Position numbers and translations under genes: made by a program. From DATLGB01 sp963724135 (GTDB taxonomy: Bacteria > Actinomycetota > Thermoleophilia > Solirubrobacterales > Solirubrobacteraceae), in NCBI GenBank assembly GCA_963724135.1, contig CAVRTA010000004.1, positions 310,001 to 374,000 on the forward strand: DNA of 64,000 nucleotides, written 5' to 3'. The notes under the pieces were generated by a model. The model was not told the origin of the DNA and did not search any database. It saw only the letters and a list, made by a program, of their open reading frames with translations. Each line of letters begins with the position of its first letter. The stretch's first letter is position 1. Of this stretch, positions 42,278 to 49,819 are shown piece after piece.

Positions 42278-43442
42278 AGCGCGCGGGGATCCGCACGGTC
42301 GCGGCGCGCGAGCGGTTGCCCGCCGCGTCGACGGCGCGGACGCGCAGGGTCCGCGCGCGCCGGGTGCGGCGGACCGGGAGCGTCGCCGTCCGCGGCCCGA
42401 GCTCGAGGACGCGGACGTCGCGGAACTCGATGACGTCGGCATCGCCGTGGTTCTGCAGGCCGACGAAGCCGGTCGGGAACTGCTTGAACTCGGTGCCGGG
42501 GTAGAGCCCGCTCGCTCCACCGCTGGACGGGCTCTGGCCGGGCGTGTTGACGAAGCGGTTGATGAGATAGCCGTTGCGGGCGATCGTGAGCTCGTAGTCG
42601 CCGGGGCCGGTGGCGCTCACCTCGTAGTCGTTCCAGTCACCGAACGTCGCGGGCCGCGAGTCCCCGGCGCCGAGCGGGCGGAACGCGTACACCGAGCCCG
42701 TGCGCTGCGGGTCGACGTCGCCGTCGTTGATCTGGATCTCGTGGCCGCAGGCGACCGCGTGCCAGGCGAAGTCGGTCAGCGCCATGGGCATCCGCAGGTC
42801 GCACTCGCGGACGGGCGTCGGCCCCGGGAAGCGGACGAAGACGCCCGCGTTCGAGGGGACGCCGTCCGTGCGGGCCTCGCGCCACTGCAGACGCAGCGCC
42901 GCGTCCCCGAACTCCCGCTCGGCGTACCACAGCAGCCCGAGTCCGCCGACGGTGCGCAGCGTGCCTGCGCGGGTGAGCTCGAACGACCCCGCGCCGCCCT
43001 GGCGCCAGCGGCCGAACGTTGCCGCGGTCCCGTCGAAGAGCACCTCCTCGAGTGACCGCGAGCGCCAGGGCCGGCGGCCGACGCGGAACTGGATGCGCCG
43101 GGCACCGGACAGCGCATCGCTCGCCGTCGCCACGACCCGACCCGGCCGCCGCGCCGGCGAGAGCGCCGGCGCCGTCCCGTCGATCCGCACGAACGTGCTG
43201 CGCGGCTCGCCGTCAGCGCTGCGGTGCTCGACCGTGTGAACGCCGTCGCCCGCGACCCGTGCGATGTGACCCGCCGTCCAGGCGCCGCCGTCGACCCGGT
43301 GTGAATCCGTGCCGGAGGCGCTGATCGCGACCGGGCCCCGATGCCAGCCGCCGGGGCCCGGCGGCGGGGTGACGACCACCGCGCCCGCCGCGAACTGCGG
43401 CGCTGCAAGCACCAGGCACGCGCAGGTCACTGCGGTCCGCAT
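42273..43442 (-). CDS. secreted DUF1080 (3-keto-disaccharide hydrolase-like) protein
   Basis: 389 residues from ATG 43442 with signal peptide (TCACLVLAAPQFAAGA). The N-terminal 110 residues form an Ig-like domain (GWHRGPVAISASGTDSHRVDGG). Residues about 120-340 have the concanavalin-like DUF1080 pattern: FGDAALRLQWREARTDGVPSNAGVFVRF, GHEIQINDGDVDPQRTGSVYAF, WNDYEVSATGPGDYELTIARNG, PTGFVGLQNHGDADVIEFRDVRV. The C-terminal tail is a short basic Ig-like strand set. Known family members bind or hydrolyse glycosides; catalytic residues are not established, so a carbohydrate-binding role is the safe inference. Confidence 0.82.
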   Translation of the reverse strand: MRTAVTCACLVLAAPQFAAGAVVVTPPPGPGGWHRGPVAISASGTDSHRVDGGAWTAGHIARVAGDGVHTVEHRSADGEPRSTFVRIDGTAPALSPARRPGRVVATASDALSGARRIQFRVGRRPWRSRSLEEVLFDGTAATFGRWRQGGAGSFELTRAGTLRTVGGLGLLWYAEREFGDAALRLQWREARTDGVPSNAGVFVRFPGPTPVRECDLRMPMALTDFAWHAVACGHEIQINDGDVDPQRTGSVYAFRPLGAGDSRPATFGDWNDYEVSATGPGDYELTIARNGYLINRFVNTPGQSPSSGGASGLYPGTEFKQFPTGFVGLQNHGDADVIEFRDVRVLELGPRTATLPVRRTRRARTLRVRAVDAAGNRSRAATVRIPARS

Positions 43443-43500
43443 CCCTGTCAATGATGCCCTCTGCGGGCCGGCGCGGCCGAGGCCGCGCCGGCGTCGAGCT

Positions 43501-44379
43501 CTACTTGGCCTTGAACGTGCGGCGGTTGGTCTTGCCGTAGCCGCCCTGGGTCTGGCCGGCCGTGTCGGTGGCCCGCGCGAACGCCGTCCACTTGCCCTTC
43601 TTGAGCGGCTTGCGCAGCTTCAGGCTCCAGGCTGTCGTGCCCTTGGCGGCGAAGAACTTGGTCGGCTGCACGCACTTCTTGACCTTCTTGCGCTTCCCCT
43701 TGGTCGAGGTGAGCTGGTAGCACTTCTTGCCCTTGCGGGTGAGGAAGCCGACCTCGACCTTGGTGATGCCCTTGTCGTCGGCGGCGGTCCCGGAGATCGA
43801 CTTCACCTTGCCCTTCTTGGGCTTGGCGATCGCGACCGTCGGGGGCTGATCCGCGCCGCCGGGACCGGTCGGGCCGCTCGGGCCCGTCGGGCCGCCGCCG
43901 GTGAGGCTCGGCTTCAGCGTCGCCTCGCCGTCGACCACGCCGTTGGCGGAGATCGCGAAGTCGATGCGGACGAGGTAGTACTTCCCGGCCACGACGCGGG
44001 TCGTCACCGTCTCCTCGGCCGTCGTGCCACCGCTGCTCTGGAGCTCGGTGCCCGGCTCGCCGGAGGCGTCCGAGTTGTAGATCACCAGGTCCGAGTCCGC
44101 GGCGGCCGGGTCCGTCGAGGACGTCTTGACGGTGATGCTGCCGCTCTCGTTGGCCAGGATGAGCGTGTCGTCGCAGTCGTGGATTCCCGGCTGGCAGCCG
44201 ACCGCGTTGTAGGCGTCGGAAAGGGCGAGCGAGCCGCTGCCGGTCGCCTGCCATGTGTAGGTCAGTGGCTTGCCGCCACCGAGCTCGGTTGAACGGGCGG
44301 GCTCGCCGAGGGCGACCCCCGCGGCTCCGAGGACGCCGGCGGTCGCGAGGACGGCGGTTACAAGACGGGTTCGCTTCAT
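43501..44379 (-). CDS. secreted two-domain protein with collagen-like hinge
   Basis: 292 residues, signal peptide VTAVLATAGVLGAAGVALG. The N-terminal domain (about 30-165, YTWQATGSGSLALSDAYNAVGCQPGIHDCDDTLIL) resembles bacterial pre-peptidase beta domains. A Gly-Pro-rich hinge (GGPTGPSGPTGPGG) leads to an Ig-like domain rich in Lys (VKSISGTAADDKGITKVEVGFL) with a Cys pair. It probably binds the cell surface or a polymer; function unknown. Same strand as, and 58 bp upstream of, the DUF1080 gene. Confidence 0.72.
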   Translation of the reverse strand: MKRTRLVTAVLATAGVLGAAGVALGEPARSTELGGGKPLTYTWQATGSGSLALSDAYNAVGCQPGIHDCDDTLILANESGSITVKTSSTDPAAADSDLVIYNSDASGEPGTELQSSGGTTAEETVTTRVVAGKYYLVRIDFAISANGVVDGEATLKPSLTGGGPTGPSGPTGPGGADQPPTVAIAKPKKGKVKSISGTAADDKGITKVEVGFLTRKGKKCYQLTSTKGKRKKVKKCVQPTKFFAAKGTTAWSLKLRKPLKKGKWTAFARATDTAGQTQGGYGKTNRRTFKAK

Positions 44380-44424
44380 GGTCGCTCAAACGAGCGCTGG
44401 GGGCTCAACTTGCGGCTTTGGTGC

Positions 44425-44453
44425 CTCAACTCGGCCCTTGTGACTGCCGATCA
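44425..44453 (+). promoter_or_regulatory. candidate FliA/sigma-28-like promoter with upstream CTCAA repeats
   Basis: CTCAACT (44425) and GCCGATCA (44446-44453) are spaced like a sigma-28 promoter (TAAA-n15-GCCGATAA), 8 bases before GTG 44462. CTCAA occurs also at 44385 and 44404, so three copies are set about 20 bp apart on one face of the helix. If functional it would link the c-di-GMP gene to a motility or alternative sigma regulon. Confidence 0.35.
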
Positions 44454-44461
44454 AGAGAGGG

Positions 44462-47230
44462 GTGTCTGTCGCCGTACCTCCGCGCGCGTTCCGCGGCCTA
44501 CCGCTCGGTGCTCGCCTGCTCATCGCAGGCGTGGCGGCCGCCGCGGCGGTGGGAGTCGGCGGTGCGGCCGGTCTCGCACAGCCAGAGGTGGATCTGGCAG
44601 TGCTCGCGGTGCTCGTCATGGCCTGTGCCGCCGGGAACCTGTTCGAGGTCTTCGCGCCGGGCCACTTCTCGCTGCAGCCGAACATCGTGCCGTTCGTCTG
44701 CGGCGTCGCCATCCTGCCCGCGTGGGCGATCCCGGTGCTCGCCCTGGCGTCGTTCGCAGCCGGCTGGGCCGTGCGCCGCCCGCCGTGGTTCATGTCGGCG
44801 TTCAACATCGCCAACTACTGCCTCGCGGGTGTCGGCATGCACGTGGTCGCGAACCTCGGCGGCGGACTCGAGGGCGGCGGCGACCAGGTCCTGGGTGCCC
44901 TCGCCCTGCTGGGCGGCGCCGGCGCGATGGTGTTCGTCAACCACGTTCTGATCGGGGCGATCGTCGACGTCAATGCCGGCCGGCGCTGGGTGAAGGTCCT
45001 GCTCAACGCGCTCACGCTGCGCGCCACCACCGGCGGGCGCCTGATCGATCTGGCGCTCGCGGTGACCGGTGCCTGCCTGGCGGGCCTGTGGACCCAGGCG
45101 CCCGGATACGCGCCGCTGGCGGTGGGCCCGCTCCTGCTCATCGGCCTGGCCGTGTGGGTGCCGATGCTGCGGCACGAATCCCGGGTTGACTCCAAGACGG
45201 GCCTCTTCAACGCACGGCACCTGCTGCATCTCCTCGAGACCCAGGTCGAGCAGGCGCACCGCCGCGAGGGCTCTCTGGCCGTCCTCATGGTCGATCTCGA
45301 CTACATGCGCGCGATCAACAACCGCTTCGGTCATCTCGAGGGCGACAAGCTGATCCGCAGCGTCGCCGAGGTGCTCGAGCGTTTGACCTCGGGCTCCGCG
45401 GTGGCGTCGCGGTTCGGCGGAGAGGAGTTCTGCCTCGTGGTGCCCGGAGCGACGGCCGAGCAGGCGCGCGACCTCGCCGAGGCGGTTCGCACCGGTGTAC
45501 GCGCGATCCGCGTCGGCGACGACGTGGCCCCCTCGGCGAGCGTGGGCGTGGCGATGTACCCGGACCACGGGGAGACGGCCGAGGAGCTGATGCACGCCGC
45601 CGACCTCGCGCTCTACGACGCCAAGCTCGGCGGCCGCAACCGCGTGCGCCTCGCGCTGCCACCCACCACGCGGGCGATGCTCGGGCTCCAGCAGGAAGCC
45701 GAGCTGCTGCCGACCGACAGCCGCGCGCAAACCGACACGATGCCCGCGGGCTGGCAGGTGAAGGTGGCCGACGGCGACGCGCTCGAGATCGCCCCCGGGA
45801 TCCTCGCGACATCACCTCCGCGCCGGGAGCCGGACGAAACCGAGCCCGAGCCCGAGCCGGCCGACGTGCCCTCGCGGCGGTGGGTCGGGCCGTTCGCGAT
45901 CCTGCTCGGCGCGCTCGCCGCCTGCGTCGCTCTGGTGGCGCCCAGGGCGGCGCTCGGGGAGCGGACCGGGCTGCTCGCGATGCTCATCGTGATGGTGCTG
46001 CTGCTCGACTTCTTCCGGCTCGACCTGTTCGAGCGGGTGCAGATCTCGCTGGCGTCCATGCCTGTCCTGGCGCTGGCGTCCGTCTTCGGGCCGCTGGGGC
46101 CGATCGCGGCCGAGGCGACGATCGTTCTCGTGCGCGCCCTGCGCCGCGTGCCCTCCGTCAAGTTCGGCTTCGACTTCGGCGCCCTCTCCCTGGCGGGAGC
46201 CGCAGCCGCGGCCACCTTCGCACTGGGGCCCGAGGACGGAGCGGCGGCGATCGCCATGGGTGCCGTCGCCGGGCTGGTCTACTACCTGGTCAACACCTGG
46301 CTGCTCGCGGTGGTCATCGGCCTCTCGCGGGGGACATCGGCGCTGGCGAACTGGCGCGAGCAGCTGGCCTGGCTCGCGCCGCACTACCTCTCCTACGGCC
46401 TGCTGGCCGCAGCTTTCGTCCTGGCCGAGCGGCGCTTCGGATACGTCGTCGGCCTCGTCTACACAGTCCCGATCGTGGTGCTGTGGGTGGCCGAGCGCCA
46501 GTACGTCGAGCGCTCGCGCGCGGGCGTCCAGGCGCTGCGCGACAAGAACTCAGACCTCGAGGAGGCCAACCAGCGCCTGCGCGCCCTGCTGACGGACAAC
46601 GACGAGTTGCTGCGCCGCATCCATCACTCGTACGTCTCGACCATCACCTCGCTGGCGCGGACGATCGAGGCGCGCGACCCCTACACCGGCGGTCACACCG
46701 AGCGGGTCGGCCAGCTGGCGCGACGGATCGCGGAGGAGCTCGGGTTCGACGAGGCCGACCTGCGCGCGATCGAGGTCGGGGCCGTGATGCACGACATCGG
46801 CAAGATCGGCATCCCGGATCGCATCCTGCTCAAACCCGGCCCCCTGACCGTCGAAGAGCGGCGCGAGATGGAGCGCCATCCGGAGATCTCGAGCTACATC
46901 CTGGGCGAGCTCGAGATGCCGACGCTGGTCAAGCAGATGGCTCGCAACCACCACGAGCGCTTCGACGGAACGGGCTATCCGGACGGCCTCGTCGGCGAGG
47001 AGATCCCGCTGCCCGCGCGGATCCTCACCGTCGCCGACACCCTCGACGCCATCACCACCGACCGGCCGTATCGCCCCGCGCGCAGCGCCGCCCAAGCGCT
47101 GGAGATCCTGGAGTCAGAGAGCGGCAGGCAGTTCTGCCCGCGAGTCGTGGCGGCGCTGCGCAAGGTCCTGGACCGCAGCCCGAACCTCCTGGCGGACGAC
47201 GCTCCGCCGGTGCTCGCTACACCCGAATAA
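44462..47230 (+). CDS. two-sensor GGDEF / HD-GYP cyclic-di-GMP enzyme
   Basis: 922 residues from GTG 44462. First membrane module about 15-240 (LLIAGVAAAAAVGVGGAAG, NIVPFVCGVAILPAWAIPV), then GGDEF domain about 245-405 with active-site FGGEEF (319-323). A second membrane module about 480-680 repeats the first in style (ASMPVLALASVFGPLGPIAAE, AGLVYYLVNTWLLAVVIGL). A short coiled coil (LRDKNSDLEEANQRLRALL) precedes the HD-GYP domain about 725-905: HDIGKIG (His777), HHERFDGTGYPDGL (830). Both catalytic motifs look intact, so it could make and degrade c-di-GMP. No RxxD inhibitory site precedes the GGEEF. Confidence 0.92.
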   Translation: MSVAVPPRAFRGLPLGARLLIAGVAAAAAVGVGGAAGLAQPEVDLAVLAVLVMACAAGNLFEVFAPGHFSLQPNIVPFVCGVAILPAWAIPVLALASFAAGWAVRRPPWFMSAFNIANYCLAGVGMHVVANLGGGLEGGGDQVLGALALLGGAGAMVFVNHVLIGAIVDVNAGRRWVKVLLNALTLRATTGGRLIDLALAVTGACLAGLWTQAPGYAPLAVGPLLLIGLAVWVPMLRHESRVDSKTGLFNARHLLHLLETQVEQAHRREGSLAVLMVDLDYMRAINNRFGHLEGDKLIRSVAEVLERLTSGSAVASRFGGEEFCLVVPGATAEQARDLAEAVRTGVRAIRVGDDVAPSASVGVAMYPDHGETAEELMHAADLALYDAKLGGRNRVRLALPPTTRAMLGLQQEAELLPTDSRAQTDTMPAGWQVKVADGDALEIAPGILATSPPRREPDETEPEPEPADVPSRRWVGPFAILLGALAACVALVAPRAALGERTGLLAMLIVMVLLLDFFRLDLFERVQISLASMPVLALASVFGPLGPIAAEATIVLVRALRRVPSVKFGFDFGALSLAGAAAAATFALGPEDGAAAIAMGAVAGLVYYLVNTWLLAVVIGLSRGTSALANWREQLAWLAPHYLSYGLLAAAFVLAERRFGYVVGLVYTVPIVVLWVAERQYVERSRAGVQALRDKNSDLEEANQRLRALLTDNDELLRRIHHSYVSTITSLARTIEARDPYTGGHTERVGQLARRIAEELGFDEADLRAIEVGAVMHDIGKIGIPDRILLKPGPLTVEERREMERHPEISSYILGELEMPTLVKQMARNHHERFDGTGYPDGLVGEEIPLPARILTVADTLDAITTDRPYRPARSAAQALEILESESGRQFCPRVVAALRKVLDRSPNLLADDAPPVLATPE

Positions 47231-47348
47231 ACGTCCATTGGACGGATGTCCAGTTGCCGGGGGCCGGTGGCTGGCCCACTATGTCGGTACGCCGACCGGC
47301 AGGGGAAGGCGCTTGGTAGGCGCAAGCTCGGTCAAGGCGGAAAACAAC
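47231..47348 (+). promoter_or_regulatory. structured 5' leader of the RASWS subtilase gene (unassigned)
   Basis: 118 bases between the c-di-GMP enzyme stop and ATG 47349. Small hairpins: GTCGG-TACG-CCGAC (47284-47297), GCTTG-n7-CAAGC, with GCGC-n7-GCGC overlapping it as an alternative. AAGGCGG lies 9 bases before the start as ribosome site. Adjacency to a c-di-GMP gene invites a riboswitch idea, but the conserved core of the c-di-GMP-I class cannot be found. Confidence 0.3.
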
Positions 47349-49172
47349 ATGACGTTGACACTTCAGCCGGTCGTGGGGCGATGGATCGCCGCACTGGTGG
47401 CTTCGGCAACAGCAGCAGCGGCGTTGATGGTCGGCCTGGCCGGCTACAACGGCGAGCTCGCCGTCGCGCCCTCCGCGCTGAACCCGTTCGGGACCACCGC
47501 CTCGGTGACGCCCGAGATCGAGCGGCTCGCGTTCACCGATCCCGCGCGTGAGGTCGACGTCATCGTCCAGCTGCGCGCCGGGACGGTTCCGGCGCAGGGC
47601 CGCGTGCTACTGGAGCGCTCGGGCGCGACGCAGGTGCGCGAGGTCGGGCTGATCAACGCCGTCGCCGGCAGCATGGAGGCGCAGGCGGCCTGGCGCCTGA
47701 TGAGCGCCGGCTCGGTGCGGGCGGTCTCGCTCGACGCGCCGATCGCCCCCACCGGCGCGGTCAGCGACCCCTCGGGGCTCCGGGCCGCCTACCTGGAATC
47801 GATCCGCGCACCCAAGGCCTGGCAGGCCGGCCACACCGGCGCCGGTGTCGGTGTGGCGGTCATCGACACCGGCGTCGCCGGTTCCCTCAGGGACTTCGGC
47901 GACGGCGCCGGCGGCTCGCGCGTGGTCGCGAACGCCGTCGTCAACCCGACCGCCCAGAACGCCGACGACGGCTACGGGCACGGCACGCACGTCGCCGGCC
48001 TGATCGCCGGCAACTCCACGCACCGCGACGAGGGCGACCCGCTGCGCAGCAAGTACTCGGGCGTCGCACCCGACGCGGACCTGATCGCCATCAAGGCCGA
48101 CGACGGCCACGGCGCGACCACCGTCCTGGACGTCATCGACGGCCTCCAGTTCGCGGTCGACTTCAAGGACACCTACAACATCCGCGTCGTCAACCTGTCG
48201 CTGCGCTCGACGATCGCCGAGTCCTACAAGACCGACCCGCTCGACGCAGCGGTCGAGGCGGCGTGGTTCAGCGGGCTGACCGTCGTCGTGGCGGCCGGCA
48301 ACGAGGGCGCGGCGGTCGACGCGGTCAACTACGCGCCCGCGAACGACCCGTACGTGATCACCGTCGGCGGCGTCGATGACCGCGGCACCAAGACGATCAC
48401 CGACGATCAGCTGGCGACCTGGTCCTCGCGCGGCATCACGCAGGACGGCGTGGTCAAGCCCGACATCCTTGCCCCGGGCGCGCGCATGGTGTCCAACCTC
48501 GCGCCGGGCAGCGACTTCGCGTCGCTGTGCCCGACCTGCGCGGTGGATGGCGAGTACTTCCGCGTCGGCGGAACGTCGATGGCGGCGGCGGTGGCCTCCG
48601 GCGCGGTGGCGGCGATCCTCTCGGCGCACCCGAGCTGGACTCCGGACCAGGTGAAGGGGACGCTGATCGCGAACTCGCGCCCGGTCCACTCGCCGCGGCC
48701 CGTCGCCGGCCCGCCGGACCTCGTCGACAAGAAGGACAAGCACCCCATCGAGGCGGTGACCGTCGAGTCGACGATCGAGGGCGGCGAGATCGCACTCGAC
48801 AAGGTCCTCAACACGCAGCCGGTCGCGGCCAACAGCGGGGTCACGCCCAGCACGCTGATCGACCCGGCCACGGGACAGATCGACTTCACCCGCGCCAGCT
48901 GGAGCCGAGCGAGCTGGAGCGAGGCGGCGGACGTGCTGCGCGCGAGCTGGAGCCGCGCGAGCTGGAGCCGTGCCAGCTGGAGCCGTGCCTCCTGGTCGGC
49001 GACCCCCGAGGCCTGCTCGGATCTCGAGCGCGCCTCGTGGAGCCGCGCGAGCTGGAGCGACGCGGAGCTGGCCGACGCGCAGCAGCAGTGCGCGAGCGTG
49101 GACACCACGCGGGCGAGCTGGTCGCGCGCCTCGTGGAGCCGCGCGAGCTGGTCCACGAGCTTCGACAAGTGA
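47349..49172 (+). CDS. secreted S8 subtilase with C-terminal RASWS repeats
   Basis: 607 residues from ATG 47349. N-terminal hydrophobic segment (WIAALVASATAAAALMVGLAG), I9-like propeptide (about 65-140, VDVIVQLRAGTVPAQG), then the catalytic core: Asp173 (VAVIDTGVAG), His211 (GYGHGTHVAGL), Asn318 (VAAGNEGA), Ser410 (GGTSMAAAVASG). Two Cys (LCPTCAVD) precede the active Ser. Residues 515-602 hold eleven RASWS pentapeptides in four clusters (2, 4, 2, 3), separated by acidic linkers such as EAADVL and ATPEACSDLE. The tail has no known fold; surface retention or self-association is inferred. A lipoprotein gene follows. Confidence 0.9.
   Translation: MTLTLQPVVGRWIAALVASATAAAALMVGLAGYNGELAVAPSALNPFGTTASVTPEIERLAFTDPAREVDVIVQLRAGTVPAQGRVLLERSGATQVREVGLINAVAGSMEAQAAWRLMSAGSVRAVSLDAPIAPTGAVSDPSGLRAAYLESIRAPKAWQAGHTGAGVGVAVIDTGVAGSLRDFGDGAGGSRVVANAVVNPTAQNADDGYGHGTHVAGLIAGNSTHRDEGDPLRSKYSGVAPDADLIAIKADDGHGATTVLDVIDGLQFAVDFKDTYNIRVVNLSLRSTIAESYKTDPLDAAVEAAWFSGLTVVVAAGNEGAAVDAVNYAPANDPYVITVGGVDDRGTKTITDDQLATWSSRGITQDGVVKPDILAPGARMVSNLAPGSDFASLCPTCAVDGEYFRVGGTSMAAAVASGAVAAILSAHPSWTPDQVKGTLIANSRPVHSPRPVAGPPDLVDKKDKHPIEAVTVESTIEGGEIALDKVLNTQPVAANSGVTPSTLIDPATGQIDFTRASWSRASWSEAADVLRASWSRASWSRASWSRASWSATPEACSDLERASWSRASWSDAELADAQQQCASVDTTRASWSRASWSRASWSTSFDK
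48891..49154 (+). repeat. RASWS-coding repeat tract
   Basis: Eleven copies of a 15-base unit coding Arg-Ala-Ser-Trp-Ser in clusters of 2, 4, 2 and 3. Codons for Ala, Ser and Arg vary between copies (AGC and TCG for Ser, CGC, CGA, CGT and CGG for Arg), so the peptide rather than the DNA is conserved. Confidence 0.9.
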
Positions 49173-49316
49173 TCGTGCCGGGGCAGGTCCTCGAACCGGC
49201 CCGCGCCGATCCCGCAGGATTCCCGCGCGCCGTCGCGTAAGCAGCCGCACGGGGCCGGCATTGGCCCCTCGATCCGTCACATCCGGGCGGACGAACACAA
49301 TCAAGGGAGCAGGCAC

Positions 49317-49748
49317 ATGGTGCGCAAGATCACCCTGCTGGCGATGATGCTCGTCTTCGCGTTCGGCGTGGCGGTCCTCGCTGGCTGTGGCGACGACGAG
49401 GAGCCCAGCGGCGGCGGCGGGTCCAACACCGAGACGACCGACACCGGCGGCGACGAGGGCGGCGAGGACAGCGGGGAGGACAGCGGCGGCGGAGTTGACG
49501 TCTCCGACGACCCGCAGGTCCAGGCCGCGATCGAGCAGTGCAAGTCCGCGATCGACTCGCAGCCCACGCTCAAGGACGACACCAAGGAAGAGCTCAAGGA
49601 GCTCTGCGACAAGGCCGCGAGCGGCGACATCGAGGACATCCAGCAGGCCTCGGTCGAGGTCTGCAAGAAGATCGTCGAGGACACCGTGCCCGACGCGGGC
49701 GGCGCGAAGGACCAGGCGCTCGCCGCCTGCGATCAGTCCGCGCCCTGA
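49317..49748 (+). CDS. small acidic lipoprotein
   Basis: 143 residues. Signal peptide with lipobox LAGC (MLVFAFGVAVLAGCGDDEE); the Cys at about 22 would be lipidated. A Gly/Ser/Glu/Asp-rich spacer (TGGDEGGEDSGEDSGGG) leads to a helical domain with four Cys (EQCKSAI, ELCDKAA, EVCKKI, AACDQ) that could form two disulfides. AAGGGAGC precedes the ATG by 6 bases. Function unknown. It follows the RASWS subtilase after 144 bp containing GGGGCC-n6-GGCCCC, a weak terminator-like hairpin, and has its own strong terminator. Confidence 0.82.
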   Translation: MVRKITLLAMMLVFAFGVAVLAGCGDDEEPSGGGGSNTETTDTGGDEGGEDSGEDSGGGVDVSDDPQVQAAIEQCKSAIDSQPTLKDDTKEELKELCDKAASGDIEDIQQASVEVCKKIVEDTVPDAGGAKDQALAACDQSAP

Positions 49749-49762
49749 TCATCTGACGCCTC

Positions 49763-49799
49763 GCGGCGGTCCCGGCGCACAGCGCGCCGGGACCGCCGC
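49763..49799 (+). terminator. strong stem-loop terminator
   Basis: Perfect 16-bp stem GCGGCGGTCCCGGCGC / GCGCCGGGACCGCCGC with loop ACAGC, followed by TCGCGTTT. Located 14 bp after the lipoprotein stop and ahead of the DUF3556 gene. Confidence 0.85.
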
Positions 49800-49819
49800 T
49801 CGCGTTTAATCCTCGGTTC

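Noticed and set aside
47231..47348. c-di-GMP-I riboswitch before the RASWS protease
   Set aside because: Conserved core elements of the class could not be aligned; only generic hairpins are visible.
48891..49154. CRISPR-like or satellite DNA repeat
   Set aside because: Units are 15 bases, contiguous, in frame and synonymous-codon-varied: a protein repeat.
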